Assembly (NCBI RefSeq): GCF_947259025.1
Contig: NZ_CAMYKO010000001.1
Span: 161,843-225,842 of the forward strand
Reading direction: 5' to 3'
Origin: an uncultured Methylophaga sp.
Lineage (GTDB): Bacteria; Pseudomonadota; Gammaproteobacteria; Nitrosococcales; Methylophagaceae
DNA length: 64,000 nucleotides
How positions within the stretch are numbered: the stretch's first letter is position 1; each line of letters starts with the position of its first letter. Made by a program: the position numbers and the translations under genes. Below the pieces are notes generated by a model. That model did not search any database and had not been told where the DNA came from. It was given only the letters and a program-made list of their open reading frames with translations. Positions 57,622 through 64,000 of this stretch are shown in pieces.

Positions 57622-57650
57622 AAAAAGCCCCTTCCCGAGGGGCTTTTTTT
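57622..57650. terminator. Terminator between pqqA and the converging hydrolase gene
   Basis: AAGCCCC pairs with GGGGCTT around TTCCCGA, with A5 before and T7 after, so it probably works from both sides. It touches the hydrolase stop codon at 57649-57651. Confidence 0.92.
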
Positions 57651-58374
57651 ATTGCAGGACGCCCGCCACGGCCACTGACCAGCAACAGGTATGGTCAGCC
57701 CCGGCCACAATATAGCTCTGAACGTTATCCAGCTTTTTCAAATTGGAAAGATACGAGGTCAATACCGAACCCGGCACCACTTCATCACGCTCGCCAATCA
57801 GATGAATCTGCGGCACCTTCTCCAGCGCCTGGCTGAAGTCGATAGGGTTGAGGGAACCACTTAGCGGATCAATCTGGTTGAAATCAGTCCAGCTTTTATG
57901 GTCCAAATTACCGGCCACCGTGACTAACTGCTCAATATCGTCACGAATAGCCGCTGCAATGCTGGCGACCGTACCGCCGCCGGAGAAGCCAATCAGACGC
58001 ACTTTCTTCGCCTGGTAGCGGAGCTTCATGGCAGAAATGGCACGATTCATCGAATGCACAACCCGCCCTGAATAGCGATGCGAGGTCCAGACATCCTTGC
58101 CACAGGTATTCGTCCGGCTGGCCTTCAGATACTGACATGGGCGACCAAGATAGACGCTGTTGCCACCAATATCCTTGGCCATCTGTAGCGCCACGCCGGG
58201 CATACCATCGCCTTCAATGAAAATATTGAGCACGTCTGTGCGTCTTAACTCGGGAGGCGCAAAGCCCATCACGATATGTGGACCGCCAGTGAGTATCAGC
58301 CGGTTCCATGGCACAAAATCATCCGCTTGTACGCTGGGTAAAACCAGTGACATTATCAGTATGAACCATCTCAT
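57649..58374 (-). CDS. Secreted alpha/beta hydrolase
   Basis: A 241-residue protein with a signal peptide (cleaved near VQA, residue 17). The catalytic triad is visible: Ser in IGFSGGGTVAS, Asp in IGERDEVVPG, His in GADHTCCW. Two cysteine-bearing segments (RPCQYLK and NTCGKD) and the late CC pair could form disulfides in the periplasm. The substrate cannot be deduced. It converges on pqqA. Confidence 0.78.
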   Translation of the reverse strand: MRWFILIMSLVLPSVQADDFVPWNRLILTGGPHIVMGFAPPELRRTDVLNIFIEGDGMPGVALQMAKDIGGNSVYLGRPCQYLKASRTNTCGKDVWTSHRYSGRVVHSMNRAISAMKLRYQAKKVRLIGFSGGGTVASIAAAIRDDIEQLVTVAGNLDHKSWTDFNQIDPLSGSLNPIDFSQALEKVPQIHLIGERDEVVPGSVLTSYLSNLKKLDNVQSYIVAGADHTCCWSVAVAGVLQ

Positions 58375-58522
58375 AACTCACCTCTCAACGAGTTGTGTCA
58401 TACCTGCTTTTGCATAACTGGTGCCAGTTTTTTTCAGTGCCATCAGTAAGATGCGGGAAAAGCCTCCGTCAGTGCCTTTATTTTTTATTCTCCTGACGGC
58501 AAAAACCCTTTACTATCGGCCC

Positions 58523-58885
58523 ATGACCAGTTATATCAAATACTACGACCCGGACGGTGAGTATTTTTTTGTTGAAGGCTGCTTTATCAACGAATTATCC
58601 AATGGTGGCCTCGACCCCGATGTGTCAATCGCGCGTGCCAGAGTGACACCCGGCGTCACGACACAATGGCACCGTCTCAATCAGACCACCGAACGTTATG
58701 TGATTCTTGAAGGCGAAGGGCAGGTTGAGATCGGGGACGGCGCACCAAAACAGGTCAAAATTGGCGATGTGGTGATTATTCCGCCCCAAACACGACAGCG
58801 GATCAGCAATACCGGTGAGCAGGATCTCATCTTCCTGGCCATCTGCTCGCCACGTTTTCAGGAAAAGAATTATATCGACAGCTGA
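58523..58885 (+). CDS. Cupin-domain protein
   Basis: A 120-residue single-domain cupin: TPGVTTQWHRLNQTTERYVILEGEG gives the first metal motif (a His then Glu), and GDVVIIPPQTRQRISN the second. I chose the ATG at 58523; the frame runs 34 codons further upstream, but those residues look unlike a cupin. Its stop abuts the stop of the converging membrane-protein gene. Role unknown; it may be an isomerase or a binding protein. Confidence 0.8.
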   Translation: MTSYIKYYDPDGEYFFVEGCFINELSNGGLDPDVSIARARVTPGVTTQWHRLNQTTERYVILEGEGQVEIGDGAPKQVKIGDVVIIPPQTRQRISNTGEQDLIFLAICSPRFQEKNYIDS

Positions 58886-59320
58886 TCAGCTCACACAGCT
58901 GACAGTGTAGAAGATATACCAGATGAGTAGTGGAATCGCACTGGCACTGAGCAGAATGATCCACAGCAGGACCAGGGCAACGCGGCCACGGAGCACGGCG
59001 CTCTGGCCCTCAATGACCCGAACATCGCGGATTACCGGCGTACCCGGCGGCGGAAATCGCTGCGTCCTGACGACCTTATTGGCATGCTTTATCAGATAGC
59101 CACTCAGGACAATGATCGGCGCCACCGGTATCAACATCAGCAAAAACGCCAGGTAGTGGTGCTCAACCAGCAACTCGGCATGGCTTTCAATCCACGGGGT
59201 GATATTGCCCATTGTGCCCTGCAGCAGGAAAAACAGCACCGCGCCGACCAGCGCCCCAACCAGGATGCCCCGTATCGCCTTGCGCCGTGCTGCAGGGTCG
59301 GCTTTCTGGATTTGCACCAT
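58886..59320 (-). CDS. Membrane protein of unknown function, three helices
   Basis: I do not recognise the family. The 144-residue protein has three predicted helices (about 18-36, 54-77 and 112-136) and a basic central loop (KHANKVVRTQRFPPPGTPV). It is a single gene, converging on the cupin gene. Confidence 0.7.
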   Translation of the reverse strand: MVQIQKADPAARRKAIRGILVGALVGAVLFFLLQGTMGNITPWIESHAELLVEHHYLAFLLMLIPVAPIIVLSGYLIKHANKVVRTQRFPPPGTPVIRDVRVIEGQSAVLRGRVALVLLWIILLSASAIPLLIWYIFYTVSCVS

Positions 59321-59482
59321 TTTATGCCCTCGTCCGCTTATTAGCCGTTCATGATAGCAAATCAGACGCGCGCTTCTGCTTGCGCAGCCACATCGCTTGG
59401 GCGCATGATGAAGTTGTCAGACCAAGGCAGGCTATGACAACTCAAATTAGCAAATTCTCAACCAAAGCCGGAGGATTAAGCG

Positions 59483-60043
59483 ATGCAGCTGCCTATTCAG
59501 ATCAACTTCCGTCAAATGGAACCCTCCGAAGCCCTGGAAGCCAAGATCCGTGAAAAAATTCAGGGGCTGGAACAACTCTATGACCGAATCACCCGTTGCC
59601 ACGTGATAGTGGAAATGAGTAACAAGAATCACAACCAGGGCAACCTGTTCCATATCACCATTGACCTGCGCGTCCCCGGCAAGGAACTGGTCGTCAGCCG
59701 CGACCCGAAAAACCATGCCCATGAGGATGCTTACGTCGCCGTGCGTGATGCCTTTGATGCCATGAAACGGCAACTGAAAAGCTATGCCCGGGTTCAGCGC
59801 GCTGAAGTCAAAACCCATGAAGCGCCGCCACATGGCCGTATTACTCACGTCTCCCCGACCCAGGATTATGGTCGGCTGATGACGCCCGATGGCCGTGATA
59901 TCTACTTTCACCGTAACAGCGTGATAGATGGCGCGCTGGAACAACTGGAAGAAGGTATGGAAGTTCGCTTTACTGAAACTCAGGGTGATAATGGACCCCA
60001 GGCCAGTACCGTTAAGTTAGTGGGTAAGCATCATATCGTCTGA
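59483..60043 (+). CDS. HPF/RaiA ribosome-binding domain fused to a cold-shock-like domain
   Basis: A 186-residue protein. Residues 1 to about 100 are an HPF/RaiA domain (PIQINFRQMEPSEALEAKI, HAHEDAYVAVRDAFDAMKRQL). From about 118 to 184 is a cold-shock-like OB fold (HGRITHVSPTQDYGRLMTPDGRDIYFHRNSVI). A second, plain hpf is at 41627. It probably binds ribosomes in stress and also RNA, but this is inferred from the domains. GGAGGA upstream sets the start. Confidence 0.9.
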   Translation: MQLPIQINFRQMEPSEALEAKIREKIQGLEQLYDRITRCHVIVEMSNKNHNQGNLFHITIDLRVPGKELVVSRDPKNHAHEDAYVAVRDAFDAMKRQLKSYARVQRAEVKTHEAPPHGRITHVSPTQDYGRLMTPDGRDIYFHRNSVIDGALEQLEEGMEVRFTETQGDNGPQASTVKLVGKHHIV

Positions 60044-60179
60044 AACCCAAAACTGACTGATACCCTCACAGCACGCTGATCATCAGCAAAGCTCACCATT
60101 GAGATGGGCATTGCTTGTAACTATCCGCCGCTCATGCTGTCATTGATTATTCAGCACTCCATTAAAGCTAGAGGACGTT

Positions 60180-60989
60180 ATGAAATCATTGCTCTCCGCC
60201 ATTCTCGGCGCCTGTATGACTTTTCTGCCACAAGTCAGCGTCAGTGCAGACATTCAAAGCGCACTGACACACCCTGACCGCGACAACAGCAATATGCAGC
60301 GCGATCAATACCGCCACCCAGCACAAACACTGGAATTCTTTGGCATCAGCCCGGATATGTCCGTGATTGAAATCTGGCCGGGGCGGGGCTGGTATACCGA
60401 AGTGCTCGCGCCCTGGATAAAACAAGGCGGCGGTGAGTTTACTGCGGCAGCATTCCCCAAGGATACCGGCCCTGAGTGGCGACAAAATATTCAGACCCGT
60501 TATGACCAATGGATAGCCGGTGATCCTGATCGATTCGACCAGGTCAATGTCACCGTGTTCAGCGGCCCTGATAACTGGAAACTGGGAGAAGATAACAGCG
60601 CCGATGCTGTACTGACCTTCAGAAATGTCCACAACTGGGTCAAAGGCGGCTTTGCTGACACGGTATTCGATGCCATGTTTGCAGTGCTCAAACCCGGTGG
60701 CGTGCTGGGGCTCACTGATCACCGTGCCAAGCCGGGTACTGATCTGGAGACAATGAATTCCTCGGGTTATCTCACTGAGGAACTGGTGATTGAATTGGCT
60801 CAAAAAGCTGGGTTTGTTTTCGAGGAAAAATCCGAGATCAACAGTAACCCCAAGGATACGACTAATCACCCTGCTGGGGTCTGGACTTTGCCGCCTATGT
60901 TGCGATTGGGGGATAAGGATAGGGAGAAGTATTTAGAAATTGGGGAGAGTGATCGGATGACTTTGCGGTTTCGGAAGCCTGGGGAGTGA
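60180..60989 (+). CDS. Exported class I methyltransferase-like protein
   Basis: A 269-residue protein with a signal peptide (cleaved near VSA, about residue 22) and a Rossmann-type methyltransferase fold. Motif I reads VIEIWPGRGWYTEVLAPW, and later come ADAVLTFRNVHNW and FAVLKPGGVLGLTDHRA. The E-x-W-P-G-x-G-W-Y-T-E form is a known variant in exported proteobacterial members. S-adenosylmethionine is not normally in the periplasm, so activity there is doubtful. The last 80 or so bases are unusually rich in G and codon-poor. Confidence 0.8.
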   Translation: MKSLLSAILGACMTFLPQVSVSADIQSALTHPDRDNSNMQRDQYRHPAQTLEFFGISPDMSVIEIWPGRGWYTEVLAPWIKQGGGEFTAAAFPKDTGPEWRQNIQTRYDQWIAGDPDRFDQVNVTVFSGPDNWKLGEDNSADAVLTFRNVHNWVKGGFADTVFDAMFAVLKPGGVLGLTDHRAKPGTDLETMNSSGYLTEELVIELAQKAGFVFEEKSEINSNPKDTTNHPAGVWTLPPMLRLGDKDREKYLEIGESDRMTLRFRKPGE

Positions 60990-61314
60990 GTAGGTCAGGT
61001 TTCACGAGACCTTGCCTAATATGCACATAGTTTAGTTACCGGGGCCTTTTTCAAATAATGGCTACAGTGAGATTGTTAAAGACCTTAGCAAGACTAGCCG
61101 TAGACAAACTAGATTCGTTTGGATGGACAAACCTAGACATCCATAGAGATTGTTTGGTTTTGGTGTTAATTTAACTCTAAAGACAAAACACGTGCATGGT
61201 ATCCACTAGTATATTTTGAGCTATCAACAAGTAACAACTTGGACAAGGCTTATCTTATAAATTACCATACCCACGGATCAATTATTAACTCTCAAGTCAA
61301 CCACGGATGGATTA
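60990..61314. other. AT-rich intergenic stretch before Kiwa
   Basis: 325 bp with no gene I can support. Composition shifts to AT-rich here and stays so to about 62.9 kb, marking the left edge of acquired DNA. I see no repeats, tRNA or integrase, and no good promoter for the following operon. Confidence 0.5.
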
Positions 61315-61902
61315 ATGAAGCTGAGTGAAGTCAGTGACAAACTGGAACTATATATTTTGTCGCTCTGGCTGTTATTTTTCTTAATAATCCTTATAACACT
61401 CGATTTCCCAGTATGCTTTGACCCAGCTTGCTCTTTCATTGGCTGGTACGAACTACTATCAACGAACATAGTTCCTCTCACCGCATTTTTCATGCTCCTC
61501 TTGGGTATGTTTTTTTTCTTCAGGTTCGATTACAAAATTTCTGGAAGCAGCAAAATTCCTGCAAAAATTATTCGTATTGAGGACTTGAACTACGAACACC
61601 TTACGTTCTTAACCACATATATAATCCCATTAATTTGTTTCAACCTAACAAGCACGAGGTATCTACTTGCCTTAGGACTATTGTTAATCATCATTGGGAT
61701 AATCTATGTAAAAACAGACAAGTTTTATGTAAACCCAACCCTAGCTGTTTTAGGTTTTCGGCTCTATAAGGTAAGTGTTCTTAGCCGCACAGGGAAAAAA
61801 GAAAACATTGTTGTAATAACAAAAGACCATCTAGGGGAACATGATCAAGTTCGTTTGCTTGATCTAGATGATAAAGTTAGTTTCGGAAGGAAGGTTAAAT
61901 GA
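61315..61902 (+). CDS. kwaA: Kiwa anti-phage system membrane protein KwaA
   Basis: KwaA is the membrane sensor of Kiwa, a two-gene defence system. The 195-residue protein has four predicted helices (about 13-28, 46-68, 98-112 and 117-135), then the segment KFYVNPTLAVLGFRLYKVS and a cytoplasmic tail, which is the layout I know for KwaA. It is AT-rich with rare codons compared with neighbours. It overlaps the next gene by 4 bp (ATGA). The call rests on topology, the NPTLA segment and the partner gene, not on a database search. Confidence 0.75.
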   Translation: MKLSEVSDKLELYILSLWLLFFLIILITLDFPVCFDPACSFIGWYELLSTNIVPLTAFFMLLLGMFFFFRFDYKISGSSKIPAKIIRIEDLNYEHLTFLTTYIIPLICFNLTSTRYLLALGLLLIIIGIIYVKTDKFYVNPTLAVLGFRLYKVSVLSRTGKKENIVVITKDHLGEHDQVRLLDLDDKVSFGRKVK

Positions 61903-62873
61903 CAATGGATGAACTAAAAAAACAAATATCAAATATTATCGGTAAAAGTACTTGTTCGGCTGAATTTTATTTTCTAATAGGTCATGACGATGATTTATCA
62001 GTCAAATCAGTTGATATCAATCATGATGACCATAATGAACTAGCTGATATTTTCATTCAGTCTCTAAGCGACCAAGTTCTCATGGATGATGAACTGACAC
62101 TATTAGAGTTATCCAGTGCTGATAGCAGAAAAGACGTTATCTATCGATATGACCTCGATACAATTCCCGCACAGTTGGGCTCATTGAAAGATATTATTGA
62201 GACAGATGATTTTGAGGCATTTGATATAAGCTCGGATGACTTCTCAAATCTAGCTGGAATTTTAATATTGCTTGGTGATCAGGACACTCAGATTGCTCTG
62301 TATAAACACCAATACCCAGTATCTTTGCTCAAAAAAGACAGTGGCGGCTTTAATTTAATGAAGCCAAACGGTGCAAACAGACTGAAAAAACTTGATTCGG
62401 ATATTCTTAAAATTAATGCCAAATTCGAGTTTTTCAAAATCAATGGTCAATACTACATCCTTGATTTAAAATCGCTCGAAAGATTCTTTGGTTTTCATGA
62501 AGCCATAAAAAATGTAGCTAAAGAAGGTATTGGAAACATTGAAAGTACTAATCTCGTGATGAACTGTGAACTTTTCACAGATCGGCTCGGAGATATTTCA
62601 TTCGCGCGTAAGCTAGTAAAATCAGCTAAAAACTCGCCAGTATTAGGAATTATCCCTAATCACCAAATAATTTCATTTACCAAAACACACCCATCGCTCA
62701 AGTCAAAGTTTAAATATAGTGATGATGGCTCTCAGTTCAATTTAAAGACAAAAAAATCTCAAGAATTGTTTTTGAAACTCTTAAATGATGATTTTCTACA
62801 GTCAGAGCTAACAAAGCAATACTATGAAAGTATTGCAAAAGATAATATGGAAGCTCTTACAACAGTATCTTGA
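61899..62873 (+). CDS. kwaB: Kiwa anti-phage system effector KwaB (DUF4868)
   Basis: KwaB is the cytoplasmic DUF4868 protein of Kiwa, reported to bind DNA and act against phage. The 324-residue length fits. The DUF4868 pattern is visible: an N-terminal alpha/beta region, ALYKHQYPVSLLKK and KINAKFEFFKINGQYYILDL, then KSLERFFGFHEAIKNVA and a helical C-terminus with SFARKLVKSAK. GGAAGG at 61885-61890 sets the start at 61899; a second ATG at 61905 is possible. AT-rich composition suggests transfer. Confidence 0.8.
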   Translation: MTMDELKKQISNIIGKSTCSAEFYFLIGHDDDLSVKSVDINHDDHNELADIFIQSLSDQVLMDDELTLLELSSADSRKDVIYRYDLDTIPAQLGSLKDIIETDDFEAFDISSDDFSNLAGILILLGDQDTQIALYKHQYPVSLLKKDSGGFNLMKPNGANRLKKLDSDILKINAKFEFFKINGQYYILDLKSLERFFGFHEAIKNVAKEGIGNIESTNLVMNCELFTDRLGDISFARKLVKSAKNSPVLGIIPNHQIISFTKTHPSLKSKFKYSDDGSQFNLKTKKSQELFLKLLNDDFLQSELTKQYYESIAKDNMEALTTVS

Positions 62874-63256
62874 TTAAACAACAGCTCCTAATACACACAC
62901 TTAATCACCCTTAAGTCAGGGGTTTCCAGATATTGAGTGTGTACCTTAATTTTAGCAACAGCCTCACATAATAATTTCCACGCTAAAACCTAGCAGTGAC
63001 CTACTTTATCGCCTACCTCCCTGTAGGCGGCCCTTCGGGATCCCTGCGATCGTGCAAAAAGATTCTTGGTTGACTGTATATGTGTTTGTAATAAGAACTT
63101 GCGATGAGTTCAGAGGTGACCTACTTTGTTTGCCCCATCCCTGGGGCAAATCGCTGCGCGACCTCCCTGTGGTCATCCCACATCGCTCCCGGCGATGTGG
63201 TCACATGGGGTGTTACCATGTTCAGGTAAGGTCACTGCAAAACTATCAGATATAAA

Positions 63257-63291
63257 AAAAGCCCATCTCAATATATTTGAGGTGGGCTTTT
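63257..63291. terminator. Terminator hairpin in array unit 2
   Basis: AAAAGCCCATCTCA pairs with TTGAGGTGGGCTTTT, with G-T pairs, and A- and T-runs at both ends. It can act on both strands. Confidence 0.8.
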
Positions 63292-63637
63292 GTTTTAAAG
63301 TGACCTACTTTATCAGCCACATCCCTTTGGCTGACCCTCCGGGCTCCCTGTGGTCGTGCAAAAACATTCCTGATGTTTTTGTTATGTCCATGGATGGACG
63401 GTATGCCGCCAATGCAGGAGCAATTGGCGGTCACTGCGTTCAAGTAGGTCACGGTCTAAACTTCAGATAATAGAAAAGGCCACCTCACTAAGCTTGGCTT
63501 ATTCTCCGACCTACTTTGACTGGGCACTTCCTGTGCCCAGCCCTTCGGGCGCCTAGCGGCGTCCATTATCGCTCCCGGCGATAATGTCACATGGGTATTT
63601 CCCCGACTCAAGACAGGACAATCCCAAACCTTGAGAC

Positions 63638-63671
63638 AAAAAAATACCCGGGCCTCTATGAGGACCGGGTA
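63638..63671 (-). terminator. Terminator hairpin in array unit 4
   Basis: On the minus strand TACCCGG-TCCTC pairs with GAGG-CCCGGGTA, followed by T7 (the A-run at 63638-63644). Only the minus direction has a T-run, in line with rRNA-sense transcription. Confidence 0.82.
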
Positions 63672-63833
63672 CGTATCAAGTCTTGGTTCAGCATTTAAGG
63701 TGACCTACTTTATCAGCCACATCCCTGTGGCTGACCCTTCGGGTTCGCTTCGCTCATTCAAAAACGCTCCCGGCGTTTTTGTCACATGGGGTGTTCACAT
63801 GTTCGGGTAAGGGCACTACAAAACTATCAGATA

Positions 63834-63867
63834 TAAAAAAAGCCCATCCGATTGGATGGGCTTCTTT
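63834..63867. terminator. Terminator directly after 5S rRNA
   Basis: GCCCATCC pairs with GGATGGGC around GATT, with A7 on one side and TTCTTTT on the other. It lies about 10 bases past the 3' end of the 5S gene on the minus strand and should end the rRNA operon, unless antitermination lets transcription go on. Confidence 0.9.
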
Positions 63868-63876
63868 TATATATAA

Positions 63877-63994
63877 AGCCTGGCAGTGACCTACTTTCAC
63901 ATGGGAACTCCCACACTATCATCGGCGCTGAGCTGTTTCACTGCTGAGTTCGGGATGGGATCAGGTGGTGCCAACTCGCTATGGCCGCCAGGCA
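63877..63994 (-). rRNA. rrf: 5S ribosomal RNA
   Basis: Read on the minus strand it starts TGCCTGGCGGCCATAGCG and ends GTAGGTCACTGCCAGGC, with the conserved CCCATCCCGAACTCAG (loop A/helix III) and GTGGGAGTTCCCATG between. The 5' and 3' ends pair (TGCCTGGC/GCCAGGCA-type). It is the last gene of an rRNA operon whose 23S gene must lie beyond the right edge. Confidence 0.97.
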
Positions 63995-64000
63995 TAACTG

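Larger units (their letters stand above)
62995..63868 (-). repeat. Array of five hairpin units downstream of 5S rRNA
   Basis: Five units, starting at about 62997, 63116, 63299, 63509 and 63700, each begin on the plus strand with (G)TGACCTACTTT or CGACCTACTTT. That is the inverted last part of 5S rRNA. Spacing is about 120-210 bp. Inside each unit are two or more hairpins with different but fully paired stems and TCCC or TTCC loops (GGGA or GGAA on the minus strand), a CCTTCGGG or similar core, and often TCACATGGG at the far end. Three units end in terminator-like hairpins. Units 2 and 5 share a long tail, ACTATCAGATATAAAAAAAG. There is no coding capacity I would trust. Confidence 0.75.

Noticed and set aside
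62895..62943. Imperfect inverted repeat (ACACACTTAA ... TTGAGTGTGT) after kwaB as an attachment site
   Set aside because: It is imperfect, has no second copy on the left side of Kiwa and no integrase nearby; it may be chance or a weak mRNA end.
63052..63470. Short open frames in the 5S-downstream array
   Set aside because: They run through hairpins and terminators, differ between units and have no ribosome-binding site; the conserved thing is RNA structure.
62995..63868. Repeat array considered as CRISPR
   Set aside because: Units are about 120-210 bp with variable stems, no short constant repeats with unique spacers, and no cas genes.

Overview
The window reads as a chromosomal segment of a methylotrophic gammaproteobacterium that uses the ribulose monophosphate (RuMP) pathway, most likely Methylophaga or a close relative. 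The reasons are two 3-hexulose-6-phosphate synthase genes, a 6-phospho-3-hexuloisomerase, a transaldolase, a pqqA gene (PQQ precursor peptide, as needed for methanol dehydrogenase), a Na+-translocating NADH:quinone reductase typical of marine bacteria, and gammaproteobacterial gene orders such as nnr-tsaE-amiB-mutL. The genus is an inference; no search was run.

Layout, left to right. 1-6.1 kb: the end of a membrane protein gene, two overlapping photolyase genes, a chemoreceptor and queG. 6.2-12.8 kb: nnr, tsaE, amiB, mutL and an unrecognised membrane-anchored repeat protein. 12.8-17.1 kb: an RND efflux pump and its adaptor with aspartate tracts. 17.3-19.1 kb: tRNA-Phe and an abundant-type porin. 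19.4-22.4 kb: dihydroxyacetone kinase subunits dhaL and dhaK, separated by an element that carries a GxxExxY gene, plus a HAD phosphatase. 22.5-26.4 kb: the RuMP block hps1, a TGVE-repeat protein, tal, hps2 and phi. 26.6-34.6 kb: leuC-prmB, a response-regulator diguanylate cyclase, mutH, an ABC-2 exporter, dusA and a YgjP-type metallopeptidase. 34.7-38.3 kb: an S-adenosylhomocysteine (SAH) riboswitch followed by metK, ahcY and metF, the activated-methyl cycle. 38.3-40.0 kb: a tungstate-type ABC transporter. 40.1-47.0 kb: rpoN-hpf-ptsN-hprK-EIIA-HPr-EI-mgtE, a regulatory phosphotransferase cluster with no sugar permease and no rapZ. 47.0-57.4 kb: aroC, an MFS transporter, nqrABCDEF-nqrM, a CBS protein and a cysteine synthase. 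57.5-61 kb: pqqA, a secreted hydrolase, a cupin, a ribosome-hibernation/cold-shock fusion and an exported methyltransferase-like protein. 61.3-62.9 kb: an AT-rich two-gene operon that I read as the Kiwa anti-phage system (kwaA-kwaB). 63.0-64.0 kb: an array of hairpin units downstream of a minus-strand 5S rRNA gene, which is the tail of an rRNA operon entering from the right edge.

Two kinds of non-coding structure stand out. First, five intergenic elements (in gaps at about 9.6, 17.4, 19.2, 20.1 and 32.7 kb) are each bounded by the same inverted sequence, ACCACAGAGGCACAGAG ... CTCTGTGCCTCTGTGGT. Four are empty or hold other repeats; one holds a GxxExxY gene. Second, the region downstream of the 5S gene holds tandem units of about 180-210 bp. 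Each carries a copy of the last bases of 5S rRNA, several hairpins whose stems differ between units but stay paired, and GGA in the loops on the rRNA-sense strand. One of these matches the CsrA-binding consensus exactly. With Kiwa and the TGVE-repeat protein inside the RuMP block, these are the parts most worth following up.
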